From contig JAKCPI010031608.1 of assembly GCA_023213315.1 (NCBI GenBank), positions 1-64,000 on the forward strand: a stretch of DNA of 64,000 nucleotides. Reading direction: 5' to 3'. Position numbers and translations under genes: made by a program. This document shows, one piece after another, positions 11,545-21,245 of this stretch (its first letter is position 1; every line of letters starts with the position of its first letter). The notes under the pieces are model-generated. The model saw only the letters and a program-made list of their open reading frames with translations, was not told the DNA's origin and did not search any database. The DNA comes from Euborellia annulipes (taxonomy: Eukaryota; Arthropoda; Insecta; Dermaptera; Anisolabididae).

Positions 11545-12720
11545 TTAGTTGTAAAAGAGGAAGACCTCTGTTTCTTTTGGTTTTTCCGGTGGGTTTTGGG
11601 AGGGGACAGAAGAATAGTCCTTTCCGGATTCGAATGTGGGAACGGCATGAGTAGGCTCACTCAGGCACTCGACTTCAGGCATGGGAGTAACGGTGACCTC
11701 GCCGGATTCGACGAAGGCTACAGTGTGAACTTGGGCTTGACCGAGAGCAGTTTCCAGAACAAGACTGATCGATTCAATTGGGGGTTCCAGCTCTTCAACG
11801 TGGAAGACCGGAGTTGCGTGTATAGGTTCAGGTACGGTTATTGGGAGGACGCTGGGTGGCTGATGGATAACACCCAAGTCAGAGTGTATAGTTCCAATGG
11901 TTGCAAAGTTGACATTTTCGACGGTCAACGGCACAGCGACTTCAAATAAGGCGACGGGAGTACTTTCAATAGGCGGGGTTTGACGGGCCTCGAGCTCACA
12001 GATAGAAGAAGTTTCGAGGTGATCATTTAATGAGAGTGGTGGCGGGAGCACCGGATAGGGAGAAATGGGGATGGTTACATCGTCGCTATCTGCGATCACC
12101 GCCGTGGGAGCCGACGCTAACCTGGTAGTAAGACTATCGGACTTGATTGTTTCAGAGCTCCTTTCGGACCACGCCGATTGCAGCGCCGGCTTGACTTGGT
12201 CAATCTTATGTACGAGTTCCGTATGATTTTGATCGAGTTTGGCTAACCTGGTTAACATGGCATTATTATTTTGCTCCATACACACCTGCAAGGTTGCTTG
12301 ATTTTGTTTCAGATCCGCGACCATTGCGGCATTGGTTTGCGCGAACATTGTTTGTAACTGGCGCATGAATTCGTCGCTACCAACCGGGGGATTCATCGTA
12401 GTGTGAGCCGGTGAAATAGGGGCGTGAGGTCTCTCTAGGGCACCGACCATATCAGGCCCAGTAGGTTGCAGAGGAGGAGGGGATCCCGCGGGAGGCGTTA
12501 ATAGACCGGGAGCATCGATGGTGCTAGGAGAGGGAGGCCGTATCAGAGGTGTGTCATGCTCGGGAAGCAAAGGGTCACATGGCTCCGTCACGCCACTCGA
12601 TTCAGGCGTCAAAGTGGGAGGACTCAAACCTTCCTCACTATCAGTTGGAGTAAGAGGGGAGACAACGCGTTCTTTGGACTGGCTCCTTAAACCGTAATTA
12701 TGTGTGGGCACTCCAGTCAT
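11545..12720 (-). CDS. Gag-like proline-rich protein of the 9.1 kb LTR element
   Basis: A 391-codon frame starting 318 bases downstream of the primer binding site, as expected for gag. The protein begins MTGVPTHNYGLRSQSKER and is then rich in proline, serine, threonine and glutamate. A more helical stretch at about residues 112-185 (FMRQLQTMFAQTNAAMVADL and following) could be a coiled coil. No capsid fold or zinc knuckle is recognisable, and base composition is markedly more GC-rich than the flanks. I infer gag from position; the sequence alone would also fit an unrelated disordered protein. Confidence 0.5.
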   Translation of the reverse strand: MTGVPTHNYGLRSQSKERVVSPLTPTDSEEGLSPPTLTPESSGVTEPCDPLLPEHDTPLIRPPSPSTIDAPGLLTPPAGSPPPLQPTGPDMVGALERPHAPISPAHTTMNPPVGSDEFMRQLQTMFAQTNAAMVADLKQNQATLQVCMEQNNNAMLTRLAKLDQNHTELVHKIDQVKPALQSAWSERSSETIKSDSLTTRLASAPTAVIADSDDVTIPISPYPVLPPPLSLNDHLETSSICELEARQTPPIESTPVALFEVAVPLTVENVNFATIGTIHSDLGVIHQPPSVLPITVPEPIHATPVFHVEELEPPIESISLVLETALGQAQVHTVAFVESGEVTVTPMPEVECLSEPTHAVPTFESGKDYSSVPSQNPPEKPKETEVFLFYN

Positions 12721-13037
12721 TTTGATAAAAATTTAAAATTAAACGTTAATATCACGAAAGAAAAAAAAAATATTGAACTTGATTCTCAGTTGTATTGCTC
12801 TTAACCAAATTGATGGCCCTGATTCAATTTACTTAAAGTCAACTTAAAATTAACAAGTAAGGTGTGTGGGGGACATCAACAACAATATCGATTGGCAAAA
12901 CTATTGTGTCACAGGCTGAGTCCTTGAAAAGGTAACATTAATGCACAAAAAAAATAAAAATTTCAAAAATGGAAAAGTAAAATTTGATGTTTCCCTGCAA
13001 TTGGTAATTAGGGGTCAACCTAATTAAGCATTAATTA

Positions 13038-13056
13038 GATCCCAGCACCTCCACCA
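13038..13056 (-). promoter_or_regulatory. Primer binding site of the 9.1 kb LTR element
   Basis: On the minus strand, directly after the LTR end, the sequence is TGGTGGAGGTGCTGGGATC. It starts with TGG, the complement of the CCA tail of tRNA. The plus strand reads like a tRNA 3' end: T-arm end GATCCC, acceptor strand, discriminator A and CCA. The adjacency to the LTR and the 19-base length make this the best evidence for element orientation. I could not assign the tRNA species. Confidence 0.75.
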
Positions 13057-15399
13057 TATAACGATGCTAGTCATCCACTGGATGAGAAATAACAAAGACA
13101 CAAGGTTGGAAACATCAAATTTATTCAGGACATTTAATTAAAGAGGAGACTTTATTTAGGGGTGCACAATATTTAATGTAAAATTAATTTAATTACATGG
13201 ATCTTATAATTAAATGAGGTAGCAGTAACAGCTGCTTCGCTACCTGTTACTGCTCGGGGGTACGTCGGAGTAAATCTACTTCACCTTGCGTGACAACAAT
13301 AGCAATGCCAATGATCTCTATCATGAAACTCAATCAAACTCATTTGAAATTAAAAAAAATAATTCATCAATAAAAAAAATAATTCATTAACAGAAAAATA
13401 AATTTAGTAAGAATGCGGAAAAGACAAGGGAAAACAAGGGGAAAGGGCGTTGCCACTTACTGAGAGTTGAAGTACAGGACTGGATGCGGATGCAGGACCG
13501 GAGACCAGTGGATGTTGTACAAGTAAGGATGACCAAACCAGGTTGAGAGGTCATGGATGTAGATATGCAGGAGTTGAGCGGCCAAGGTAGACCAACGTTG
13601 GAGTAGGAACAGGAGGTTGGTGTCCAAACATGACGTTGTCAAAATATTTTAAAGTGTGGAGACATCAGGAATATTTCAAAGTCCGAAGCGTTTAAAAAAA
13701 TTTATAAGTCCAGAGATCGTGGAAATTTTTTAAGTCCAGAGATCGTGGAAATTTCTAAGTCCAGAGATCGTGAAAAAATTTATAAGTCCCGAGATCGTGG
13801 AAATTTTTCTAAGTCCCAGCTCGGTTGAAAATTTTCTAAGTGTTGAGCGGACATGACATAATTTTTCTAAGTCCCGACTGGAACATAAAAAAAATACTTC
13901 TTCTTTCTTCAAAAAAAATTGGCGTGGATCCATTCTCGGTGAGGGGTCCCGAGGAACTAATTTTCAAGCGTCGGCGTGGCGCCTTATATAGGGGCGGCGG
14001 TGGTTTCCAAAAGTTCGCGCACAAGCCCCGCCCCCAGGTGAGGCATAGGTGAAATTTTACATAGGAGTTGTGCTAGTTGGAATCGGTTCTATCGGCTCTT
14101 GTGGCGGTCTCCGTGGAGCAATGGACATGGAACCAACGGCATCGGAAAGAGCTCAAAAAGTACTATCAGTAGCATACGTGAAACAGGCGGTGGCAGCCCG
14201 GCTTCGTTTTGAAATTAACGAAAAACAGCGAAAATTCCGTTTCTTGAAAAGCGTCGGATTTTTGATTGCGTGTTGCGACTGAATGCGTTGAGCTAGCGCA
14301 CTGGTTGAGGGCTTGTTAGAATCGGCAGGGCAGTAGAAAGCGTTTAAGATTGGTTCCAGGCAAATGAAACAATTTTGAGAGGCAATTTTGAGCGTTGCCG
14401 TGAGCCTGACTTTGAGGCATCACATGTTGAAACAGGCGTGACAGTGGTTAATATTTGTAGGCTCTCTGGATGGAGGGAGAGCCAAAGATTAAATATCCAA
14501 GCGGACAAGTGCGGGCGGCAAGAGAGACGAGTAATATACGGCAAAGTTTAGCGGCGGTATTCAGCCTATGAGTGCGACAAGGACAGAGAGAGACGCTCCA
14601 TATCTCCGCGTATCTCGTCGATAACTGGCTTAATTTTCATGCTACAGCGCAGACAGAGGTATCAAAATGTAGCGTATGGAATACAGAATACGGTGATATG
14701 GCGCTTGCCGGGGTACGGCATCTGAGACGTGGTCCAGGAGTAAATTAAGAAACGTGATTGTTGAGAGGCGACGGAATTTCTTGTGTAGCGGGTCTAATAT
14801 ACATAGTAGAAAGTGGCAATCGATCTTATTTTGTAGAGGAGATCGTGTCGGTTCAGATTACATTTTGTTTTATTACAGAAGTCCTCGTAGAAAAATTTTA
14901 TTTCACTTTTAAAGGTTCCTCCATAGGTTGCATGTAAATGGCTCAGCTAATCAGCAAACCGGCAGGGTTCGGGATTTGCTGACTATAAATATGTTGACGG
15001 GGGTCTGGGAGGGTCATTCGGGGACGAGCTCTTACGGTAAGAGGAGCCACCAGCGACTCTAGTGGGTGGCAGGTGAACGGAGAGAGAGGGCCTATAAATA
15101 TTCCGCGGGGCCTGAATTTGATCAGTTGGCTTTTAGGCTAGCTGCGAGACAGTTCGACTAATTAGGAGAAATTATTAATAAAAATAAATAAAAATATTCA
15201 ATTAAAATCTAATTGAGTCTTCATAACAGACATCCTTGGCAATGCTATCTCATTAATAAAAAGATTTATTTAATTAATAAATAATCAAAAAAATTAATTA
15301 GCGGACATTTTGCAGCCGACTAATTAGACAATAATTAAAACAATATAAGGGGCAAGAATACGTAATAATAGAAGGGGACAAATGGATTTTTCCATTATA
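13057..15399 (-). repeat. 5' LTR of the 9.1 kb element
   Basis: 2343 bp, near-identical to 6297-8641 and in direct orientation. It begins TATAACGATGC and ends TTTCCATTATA on the plus strand. TG/CA ends can be drawn 8 bases inside (TGCTAG...TTCCA), but the primer site abuts the outer boundary and the 4 bp duplication fits only the outer one. Confidence 0.9.
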
Positions 15400-15403
15400 A
15401 AAT

Positions 15404-15797
15404 CATTACTAATTTGGTGAGTCAAATCGATTCTCTGGCAAAACAAATAAAGGTTTTGACAGAAAATCAAGGAAAATCTAATACTAGGAATTCAGAAGGT
15501 ATGGACATTACGATTAACAACGGCCCAGGTGAAATGGGGGTAACTACGGACATCGGTTTACAACCTAAATCCCAGACAAATGTCTTGAGGGAAGTTAACT
15601 TACCAGTAGAACAGGAACCATATTCGTACGACCGCTTTTCTGAGAATGAGGCTGAGGGAGCAATTGCTACAAATAGTTCAGGAAGTGAAAAAGGATCAGG
15701 TACGGCGAGACCTTGGAGGGAAAGATCACCTCAGAAACAATATTTAAGGAATAAGAATAATAACAAAGTTAATAAAAAGTCGAGTCGGAAGCATTAA
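15404..15797 (+). pseudogene. LINE ORF1, 3' part
   Basis: Continues the frame of 5329-6296 after the LTR element. The resumed protein has a coiled-coil-like start (SQIDSLAKQIKVL) and a basic C-terminus (NNNKVNKKSSRKH) before TAA. Together the parts give 453 codons, a usual ORF1 size for the I group. ORF2 starts 36 bases later at 15833. Confidence 0.8.
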
Positions 15798-15832
15798 ATC
15801 CTCCTTAATATCAAATTTATAAATTTTAAATA

Positions 15833-16953
15833 ATGGCTCTTATCATCCAGTGGAATTGTCATGGTTTTTTCGCTCATCTTGCAGAGATTAAAAAATTAAT
15901 TGAAATGTTTAACCCTATCTGTCTATGTCTACAAGAAACTTATTTGATTCCGGAGCAAAATTATACATTAAAAGGATATAAAATTTTTAGGCGAGACAAT
16001 ATTTTAGGTCTAAGGAGAAATGGGGGAGTGGCTGTATTGGCGAAGGACAAATATTTTTCGAGAAAACATCAAATCAATAGTAATAGTTTACAAATTATTG
16101 CCGTAGATGTTAAAACGTCGAGTCAAACTCTTTTTTACAATTTGTAATATTTATGTTCCACCTGACCAAGAAATAATTAAAACAGATATTGACGGTATAC
16201 TCAACAATTTTAACAATAATTACTTCCTATTGGGAGACTTTAACTCACATAATTCCTTGTGGGGCTCTAACTCTATTAATATTAGAGGAAGAGTAATGGA
16301 AGCCATTTTGGTATACCATGATCTTATTATTATGAATAATAAAGCACCCACTCATTTTTCGTCAGCACACGGGACATATTCGTCAATAGATTTGACTTTG
16401 GCAAGTCCTTCTCTAGCGAGGAAATTCAAATGGTTCCCGCATCAGGATCTCTGTTCGTCTGATCATTTTCCTTTGATCATTGCTCCTCTGGAAAAAACAA
16501 CTCTTAATTTGGTTCACAGTCAAAAGATCAAAGTTAAAAATGTCAACTGGGATGTATTTAATTCGAACTTAAATTTTGGAGATGAGGCACTGATGTGGAG
16601 GTCAACAGTAGGGTGGGATATTTTAAACGAGCCTTATTAGAAGCTGTGGATGCGAGCCTCTTGAAAATCCCGAGAAAACAGTACCCTCCTCCTGTTCCCT
16701 GGTGGAACGAGGACTGTAAAAGAGTAACTCGAGACGAGAAGGAAGATTCTAAACAGGTTCAATAAATTCCCTACAAATGAAAATCTTGCTGCCTTTAGGA
16801 AAGCTAGAGCTAAAGCTCGATTAATAATTAACACAAGTAAAAGGAAATCTTGGCATGACTTCTTGGAATCCCTAAATCCTAACACTCCTAATGCTGTCGT
16901 TTGGAGGAGATTAAACTCAGTTCTTGGACAAACTAAATCACCGGGAATTGCAT
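15833..16953 (+). pseudogene. LINE ORF2, endonuclease domain and linker, frameshifted
   Basis: Starts MALIIQWNCHG with the asparagine of AP endonucleases (QWNxxG). It continues with LQET (catalytic glutamate), then after a frameshift near 16130 with YVPP, LLGDFNSHN (GDFN motif), IDLTLAS and SSDHFPLI (SDH motif). These are the standard motifs of LINE apurinic-like endonuclease, which nicks the target DNA. Further frameshifts lie near 16600 and 16745. The linker then reads RKARAKARLIINTSKRKSWH and continues until the HINE insertion at 16954. At least three frame changes make this copy non-functional. Confidence 0.85.
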
Positions 16954-17095
16954 TTTTACTTTCTCTTACCTATGTATATATGTAATATATATTTAGAGAG
17001 AAAGTATTGGATTCATGTCAAAAATTCGATGTCGAGATTTTGATGGATCTTCACGTTTTGAGGTCCCCTGAATCAAAAAAAAGTGGTTTTCGCGA

Positions 17096-17257
17096 TGTTT
17101 AATATATTTAAAATATAAATATATATTATTTTTATTTTATTGTAAATAGTTACAAATGTTTTGTATTGATATTGTTGTTTTGTTTGAATGTGATATAAAC
17201 TATTAAAAAAGTTGAGAAATTGTCTTTCTGATCAATTTTAATTTGGCTTATAAAACA
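17096..17257 (+). repeat. 5' LTR of the Mag-like element
   Basis: Begins TGTTTAATATATTT and ends GGCTTATAAAACA. 162 bp, very AT-rich. I see no base difference from the 3' LTR. Confidence 0.95.
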
Positions 17258-20200
17258 TGGCGCAGTCGGAATTTAATAAACCTGGACCTCTTAACTTAAA
17301 TGGAAATATTTCAGAAAATTTCATAAATTTCAAAGAAGAGGTACTTATTTATTTTACAGCCACTGAAACTGATAAAAAATCAGCTAAAATCCAAGTAGCA
17401 CGCCTAAAGAATTTATTAGGATCCGAAGCTTTAAAGTTATATAAATCTTTAAAGCCTCAAGATCAAGAAAATGAAGGCTTAGAATCGATTTCAAGTATCT
17501 TTGAGATTTTAGAGCGTCATTGTACTCCGAAAAGAAATGAGATAATGGACATTTTTAAATTTTTTAATAGAAAACAAAGTGATCAAGAACCATTTGATAA
17601 ATATTTTGCTGATTTGAAGTATTTGATACGTCCTTGTAATTTTGGGAATCAAGAGGATAAACTGTTAAGAGCTCAAATCACTCTAGGATGTAATTCTAAA
17701 AGTACTCAAGAAAAGCTACTTCGTGAGGATTTTTCTTTGGATAAAACGGTCATGTTCTGTAAGTCGGCTGAATTAACAGATAAAAACTTAAAGTTATTAT
17801 CTCAAGTGGATCGACCAACCATAGATGAAGTGAAAAACTCTTATTCAAAAAATCAACAACGTTCATATCGAAGAAATCAATTTAACAGAAATAGGATTGG
17901 AGACAAAGATTTTAAGGATTCTAAAGATTCCAAGACTTGCAGTCGCTGTAAAAAAGATCATTATGGAAACAAGTGTCCTGCTTTTGGTGCCATCTGCAAG
18001 AAATGTGATAAGCCAAATCATTTTGCAGCAGCTTGTAAAAGTGGGTCCTATCAATCTGGAACATGTCATGAGTTAGCTGAAGAAGAAGAAAACAGCGATT
18101 CTTCGGTGAGTGTTTCAACAATATTTTTAGTTGATTCTATTAATAATAGAGCCTGGTATAAAATGATAAAAGTCGAGGGAATTGATTTGAAAGTCAAATT
18201 AGATACTGGGTCAGAAGTTGATGTTTTACCATTTGAATTTTTGAAAAAACATGGGCTAGAGAAAATGATCGAGAGAAATAATTCAAAATTGGAAGCATTT
18301 GGTGGTTTTGAAATTAAACCAGTGGGCTCAGTTCAACTGCAAATCGAGTCAGATTCAAGAATAGATGTAATCAAGTTTTTAATAGTTAAAGGATGTAATA
18401 TACCAATCTTAGGGTTGACCTCTTGCATTAATTTAAATTTAATTCAGAGGGTGGATAATATTAGCAAAGCTGATCCTTATTTAGAAGATAGAACAAAGAT
18501 TTATAATGAACATAAGTCAGTTTTTGAAGGAATTGGCTGTTTTCCTGATAAATGCAAAATAAAATTAAATAAAAATGCAACACCCTTTATCTGTTCTGCT
18601 CGGAGACTTCCCCTTAAAATTCGAGATAGATTTCAAGAAACTTTAATATCATTAGAAAAGCGTGGTATTATAAAAGAAGTTAATGAGCCAGTTGAATGGG
18701 TTAATAGTATTGTAACTGTTGAAAAACCAAATGGGTCTTTAAGATTGTGCATTGATCCAATTCATCTCAATAAATATATTATTCGTGAAAGATATACTAT
18801 TCCAACACTTGAAGAATTAGCTCCTAATTTAGCTCACAAGTCTTTCTATACGGTTATTGATATAAAAGATGGATTTTATCATATATTACTTGATGAAGAG
18901 TCAAGTAAATTATGTGCGTTTAGTACAATTTTTGGCACTTATAGATTTTTAAGAGCTCCATTTGGTCTGTCGTGTATGCCTGAAATATTTCAAAGACTAG
19001 TAAATAAATATTTTGGAGATATTCAAGGTTTAACTATTTACTTCGATGATATTTGTATTGCTACTGATACTAAAGAAGAAAACGATGCTATAATTGCTAA
19101 AGTTATTGAACGTGCCAAAAAATATAATATAAAATTTAATTTTTCTAAGTTTCAATATTGTTTGGACAAAATTAAATACCTAGGAGTAATATTTTGTAAA
19201 GATGGTATGTTTCCAAACCCTTCTAAGGTGGAAGCTATTAAAAATTTTGAAGAGCCAAAAAACAAAACCGACTTACAGAGACTTTTAGGCATGGTAAATT
19301 ATTTAAGAAGTTTTATACCAAATTTGTCAGGTCTTATTTCTCCATTAAGAGAATTGCTAAAAAAAGATGTTGAGTGGAGTTGGACTAAAAATCACTCAGA
19401 TTGTATTAATGTTATTAAAGATATTTTGTGTAGCAATCAAGTGTTGATTCCATTTGATCCGTTAAAACCAGTTGAAATACAATGTGATGCATCAAAAGAT
19501 TCAATTGGTTGTTGTATGCTGCAAGAAGGTAGACCTGTGAGTTTTTATTCAAGGTCTTTAAATGAGACTGAAATAGAATATGCTCAAATAGAAAAGGAGC
19601 TTTTAGCTATCTGTTTTTCTTGTGAAAAGTATCATACTTACATTTATGGACATTCAAATGTAAGAATTTTTACTGACCATATGCCTTTATTGACAATAAT
19701 TAACAAGCCTATTTGTAAAATTAAAAATAATCGGATTAGAAGAATGAAAATTAAATTATTAATTTATCAGTTTGAGTTAAAATATCTTTCTGGAAAAAAA
19801 ATGTATATTGCCGATTTTTTGTCTAGAAGTGGAGTGAAGACTAAGGAAGTAATGGATTATTCTAGTAAAGATGTTATCCATTGTGTTGGAACAGCGAGGA
19901 TTAATTTAAGTGATCAAAAGTTGCAAGAGTTTAAAGAAGAAACTAAAAAAGATGAGTCTCTAAAAAAAATATTAATTTATCTTAAGAATGGATGGCCAAA
20001 AGAGAATCTTTTTGGGGAAATTGGTAATTATTTTAAATTTAAAAATGATATGACGACAGAAGATGATCTTATTTTCATAGATGACAAATTGATTGTTCCA
20101 AAATCATTAAGGAAATTAATTATAGGTGTTCTTCATGAAACACATTTAGGAATTAATAAGATTCTTAAAATTGCTTCAAAGCATTTTTATTGGCCAGCAA

Positions 20201-21060
20201 TGACTTCAGATATTAGAAATACTATTTCTTCATGTTCTCTTTGTCAGAAACATCAGCAATCCAAAATCAAGGAACCATTATTGTCTCAGGAGATTCCTAA
20301 TATTCCTTTTTATAAAATTGCTATGGATATTGCAGATTATGCGGGAAGTAGTTATTTGGTAATTATTGATTATTTTTCCCGTTGGATAGAAGTTTTTAAA
20401 ATTAAAAAGAAGACCAGTGCAACTATCATTTTAAAATTAAAGCAAGTTTTTAGTAGATTTGGAATTCCTAGCATTATTGTTGCTGATAATATGCCATTTG
20501 ACAGCTATGAAATGAAACAATTTGCAAATGAATGGAATTTTAAAGTCATTACTTCAAGTCCATATTATCCTAAAAGTAATGGTTTGTCTGAAAAAGCAGT
20601 TGGAATTGTTAAAATGATGTTAAAAAAATCAAAAGAGTCTGGTCAAGATTTAGATTTATATTTACTTAATTATAGAAATACACCTGTTGCTAATTTATTG
20701 TTTTCGCCTTCGCAATTGTTGAATAGCAGAATAATGAGATCTAAAATTCCTATAAAAATTAAAAACTTGAAACCTCAAATGATTCCCGATAGTGTGTATC
20801 AAGAGATGATAAACAATCAAAAGAAGCAAAAGGATTATTATGACAGAACGTCAAGAAAAGAAGAACATTTTGAACTAGGAGAGAAAATATTAGTACAAGA
20901 TGTTAGGACGAAGTTATGGAGGCCAGGAGTTATTGTTGAGAAATTAAGTCAACCCAGATCATATGTGGTGAGAACATTTCAGGGTGAACAACAATACAGA
21001 AGAAATTCTGTACATTTAAAGAAGTTGAAGTTCATCGCCAACGCTGATCATCCTCAATAA
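17257..21060 (+). CDS. Gag-pol polyprotein of the Mag-like Ty3/gypsy element
   Basis: A 1267-residue polyprotein for reverse transcription and integration. Gag occupies about residues 1-270 and ends in two knuckles, CSRCKKDHYGNKC and CKKCDKPNHFAAAC (228-260). Aspartic protease: LDTGSEVDVLP, Asp 316. RT: about 480-660, with YFDD at 595-598. RNase H: starts with the CDASKD aspartate near 745 and continues through EIEYAQIEKELLA and FTDHMPL. Integrase: HHCC zinc site from His 960 (HETH...CSLCQKH), catalytic D1024, D1077, E1112, giving exact D35E spacing. No stop separates gag from pol, so a single product must be cut by the protease. The ATG lies on the LTR/primer-site junction, so the first residues MAQS are encoded by the primer site; a downstream start is possible but no other early ATG is obvious. 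Confidence 0.95.
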   Translation: MAQSEFNKPGPLNLNGNISENFINFKEEVLIYFTATETDKKSAKIQVARLKNLLGSEALKLYKSLKPQDQENEGLESISSIFEILERHCTPKRNEIMDIFKFFNRKQSDQEPFDKYFADLKYLIRPCNFGNQEDKLLRAQITLGCNSKSTQEKLLREDFSLDKTVMFCKSAELTDKNLKLLSQVDRPTIDEVKNSYSKNQQRSYRRNQFNRNRIGDKDFKDSKDSKTCSRCKKDHYGNKCPAFGAICKKCDKPNHFAAACKSGSYQSGTCHELAEEEENSDSSVSVSTIFLVDSINNRAWYKMIKVEGIDLKVKLDTGSEVDVLPFEFLKKHGLEKMIERNNSKLEAFGGFEIKPVGSVQLQIESDSRIDVIKFLIVKGCNIPILGLTSCINLNLIQRVDNISKADPYLEDRTKIYNEHKSVFEGIGCFPDKCKIKLNKNATPFICSARRLPLKIRDRFQETLISLEKRGIIKEVNEPVEWVNSIVTVEKPNGSLRLCIDPIHLNKYIIRERYTIPTLEELAPNLAHKSFYTVIDIKDGFYHILLDEESSKLCAFSTIFGTYRFLRAPFGLSCMPEIFQRLVNKYFGDIQGLTIYFDDICIATDTKEENDAIIAKVIERAKKYNIKFNFSKFQYCLDKIKYLGVIFCKDGMFPNPSKVEAIKNFEEPKNKTDLQRLLGMVNYLRSFIPNLSGLISPLRELLKKDVEWSWTKNHSDCINVIKDILCSNQVLIPFDPLKPVEIQCDASKDSIGCCMLQEGRPVSFYSRSLNETEIEYAQIEKELLAICFSCEKYHTYIYGHSNVRIFTDHMPLLTIINKPICKIKNNRIRRMKIKLLIYQFELKYLSGKKMYIADFLSRSGVKTKEVMDYSSKDVIHCVGTARINLSDQKLQEFKEETKKDESLKKILIYLKNGWPKENLFGEIGNYFKFKNDMTTEDDLIFIDDKLIVPKSLRKLIIGVLHETHLGINKILKIASKHFYWPAMTSDIRNTISSCSLCQKHQQSKIKEPLLSQEIPNIPFYKIAMDIADYAGSSYLVIIDYFSRWIEVFKIKKKTSATIILKLKQVFSRFGIPSIIVADNMPFDSYEMKQFANEWNFKVITSSPYYPKSNGLSEKAVGIVKMMLKKSKESGQDLDLYLLNYRNTPVANLLFSPSQLLNSRIMRSKIPIKIKNLKPQMIPDSVYQEMINNQKKQKDYYDRTSRKEEHFELGEKILVQDVRTKLWRPGVIVEKLSQPRSYVVRTFQGEQQYRRNSVHLKKLKFIANADHPQ
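17258..17270 (+). promoter_or_regulatory. Primer binding site, tRNA-Ser type
   Basis: TGGCGCAGTCGGA directly after the LTR. TGG complements CCA, and C plus GCAGTCG complements the discriminator and acceptor strand of serine tRNAs that begin GCAGTCG. This primer is known for Mag and some other insect Ty3/gypsy elements. Confidence 0.8.
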
Positions 21061-21072
21061 GAACCTCCGCTC

Positions 21073-21083
21073 GAAGAGAGAGA
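21073..21083 (+). promoter_or_regulatory. Polypurine tract of the Mag-like element
   Basis: GAAGAGAGAGA immediately upstream of the 3' LTR, 13 bases after the gag-pol stop. It is all purine and correctly placed to prime plus-strand DNA synthesis. Confidence 0.8.
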
Positions 21084-21245
21084 TGTTTAATATATTTAAA
21101 ATATAAATATATATTATTTTTATTTTATTGTAAATAGTTACAAATGTTTTGTATTGATATTGTTGTTTTGTTTGAATGTGATATAAACTATTAAAAAAGT
21201 TGAGAAATTGTCTTTCTGATCAATTTTAATTTGGCTTATAAAACA
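21084..21245 (+). repeat. 3' LTR of the Mag-like element
   Basis: 162 bp, reads identical to 17096-17257, followed by the CGCGA duplicate and the remainder of the HINE. Confidence 0.95.

Larger units (their letters stand above)
6297..15399 (-). mobile_element. 9.1 kb LTR retrotransposon with 2.34 kb LTRs, probably non-autonomous
   Basis: Two near-identical direct repeats (6297-8641 and 13057-15399) flank 4.4 kb of internal sequence. A 4 bp duplication AAAT stands at 6293-6296 and 15400-15403, and the LINE ORF1 frame is restored when the element is removed. The LTR ends are the short inverted pair TATAA/TTATA rather than TG/CA. A primer binding site follows the LTR on the minus strand (13038-13056), and a gag-like frame starts 318 bases further on, so the element points leftward. 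No reverse transcriptase, protease or integrase can be recognised in the internal part, so it resembles a LARD-type element that would need enzymes from elsewhere. No clear polypurine tract is seen next to the 3' LTR. Confidence 0.85.
17096..21245 (+). mobile_element. Intact Mag-like Ty3/gypsy LTR retrotransposon, 4150 bp
   Basis: 162 bp LTRs (17096-17257 and 21084-21245) read as identical and have TG...CA ends. A 5 bp duplication CGCGA stands at 17091-17095 and 21246-21250. There is a tRNA-Ser-type primer site right after the 5' LTR, a polypurine tract right before the 3' LTR and one unbroken gag-pol frame. Domain order protease, RT, RNase H, integrase identifies Ty3/gypsy; short LTRs and a serine-tRNA primer fit the Mag group. 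Identical LTRs and an open frame imply a very recent insertion, younger than the HINE and LINE it sits in. No env frame. Confidence 0.95.

Noticed and set aside
11596..11949. 117-codon plus-strand frame
   Set aside because: It is antisense to the longer gag-like frame at 11545-12720 and shows no domain.
6305..15394. TG...CA boundaries for the 9.1 kb LTR element
   Set aside because: Bases outside them are still shared by both LTRs, the primer site would be 8 bases away, and the 4 bp duplication fits only the outer ends.
17863..18121. Minus-strand frames inside gag-pol
   Set aside because: They are shadows of the gag-pol frame, which carries all the domain evidence.
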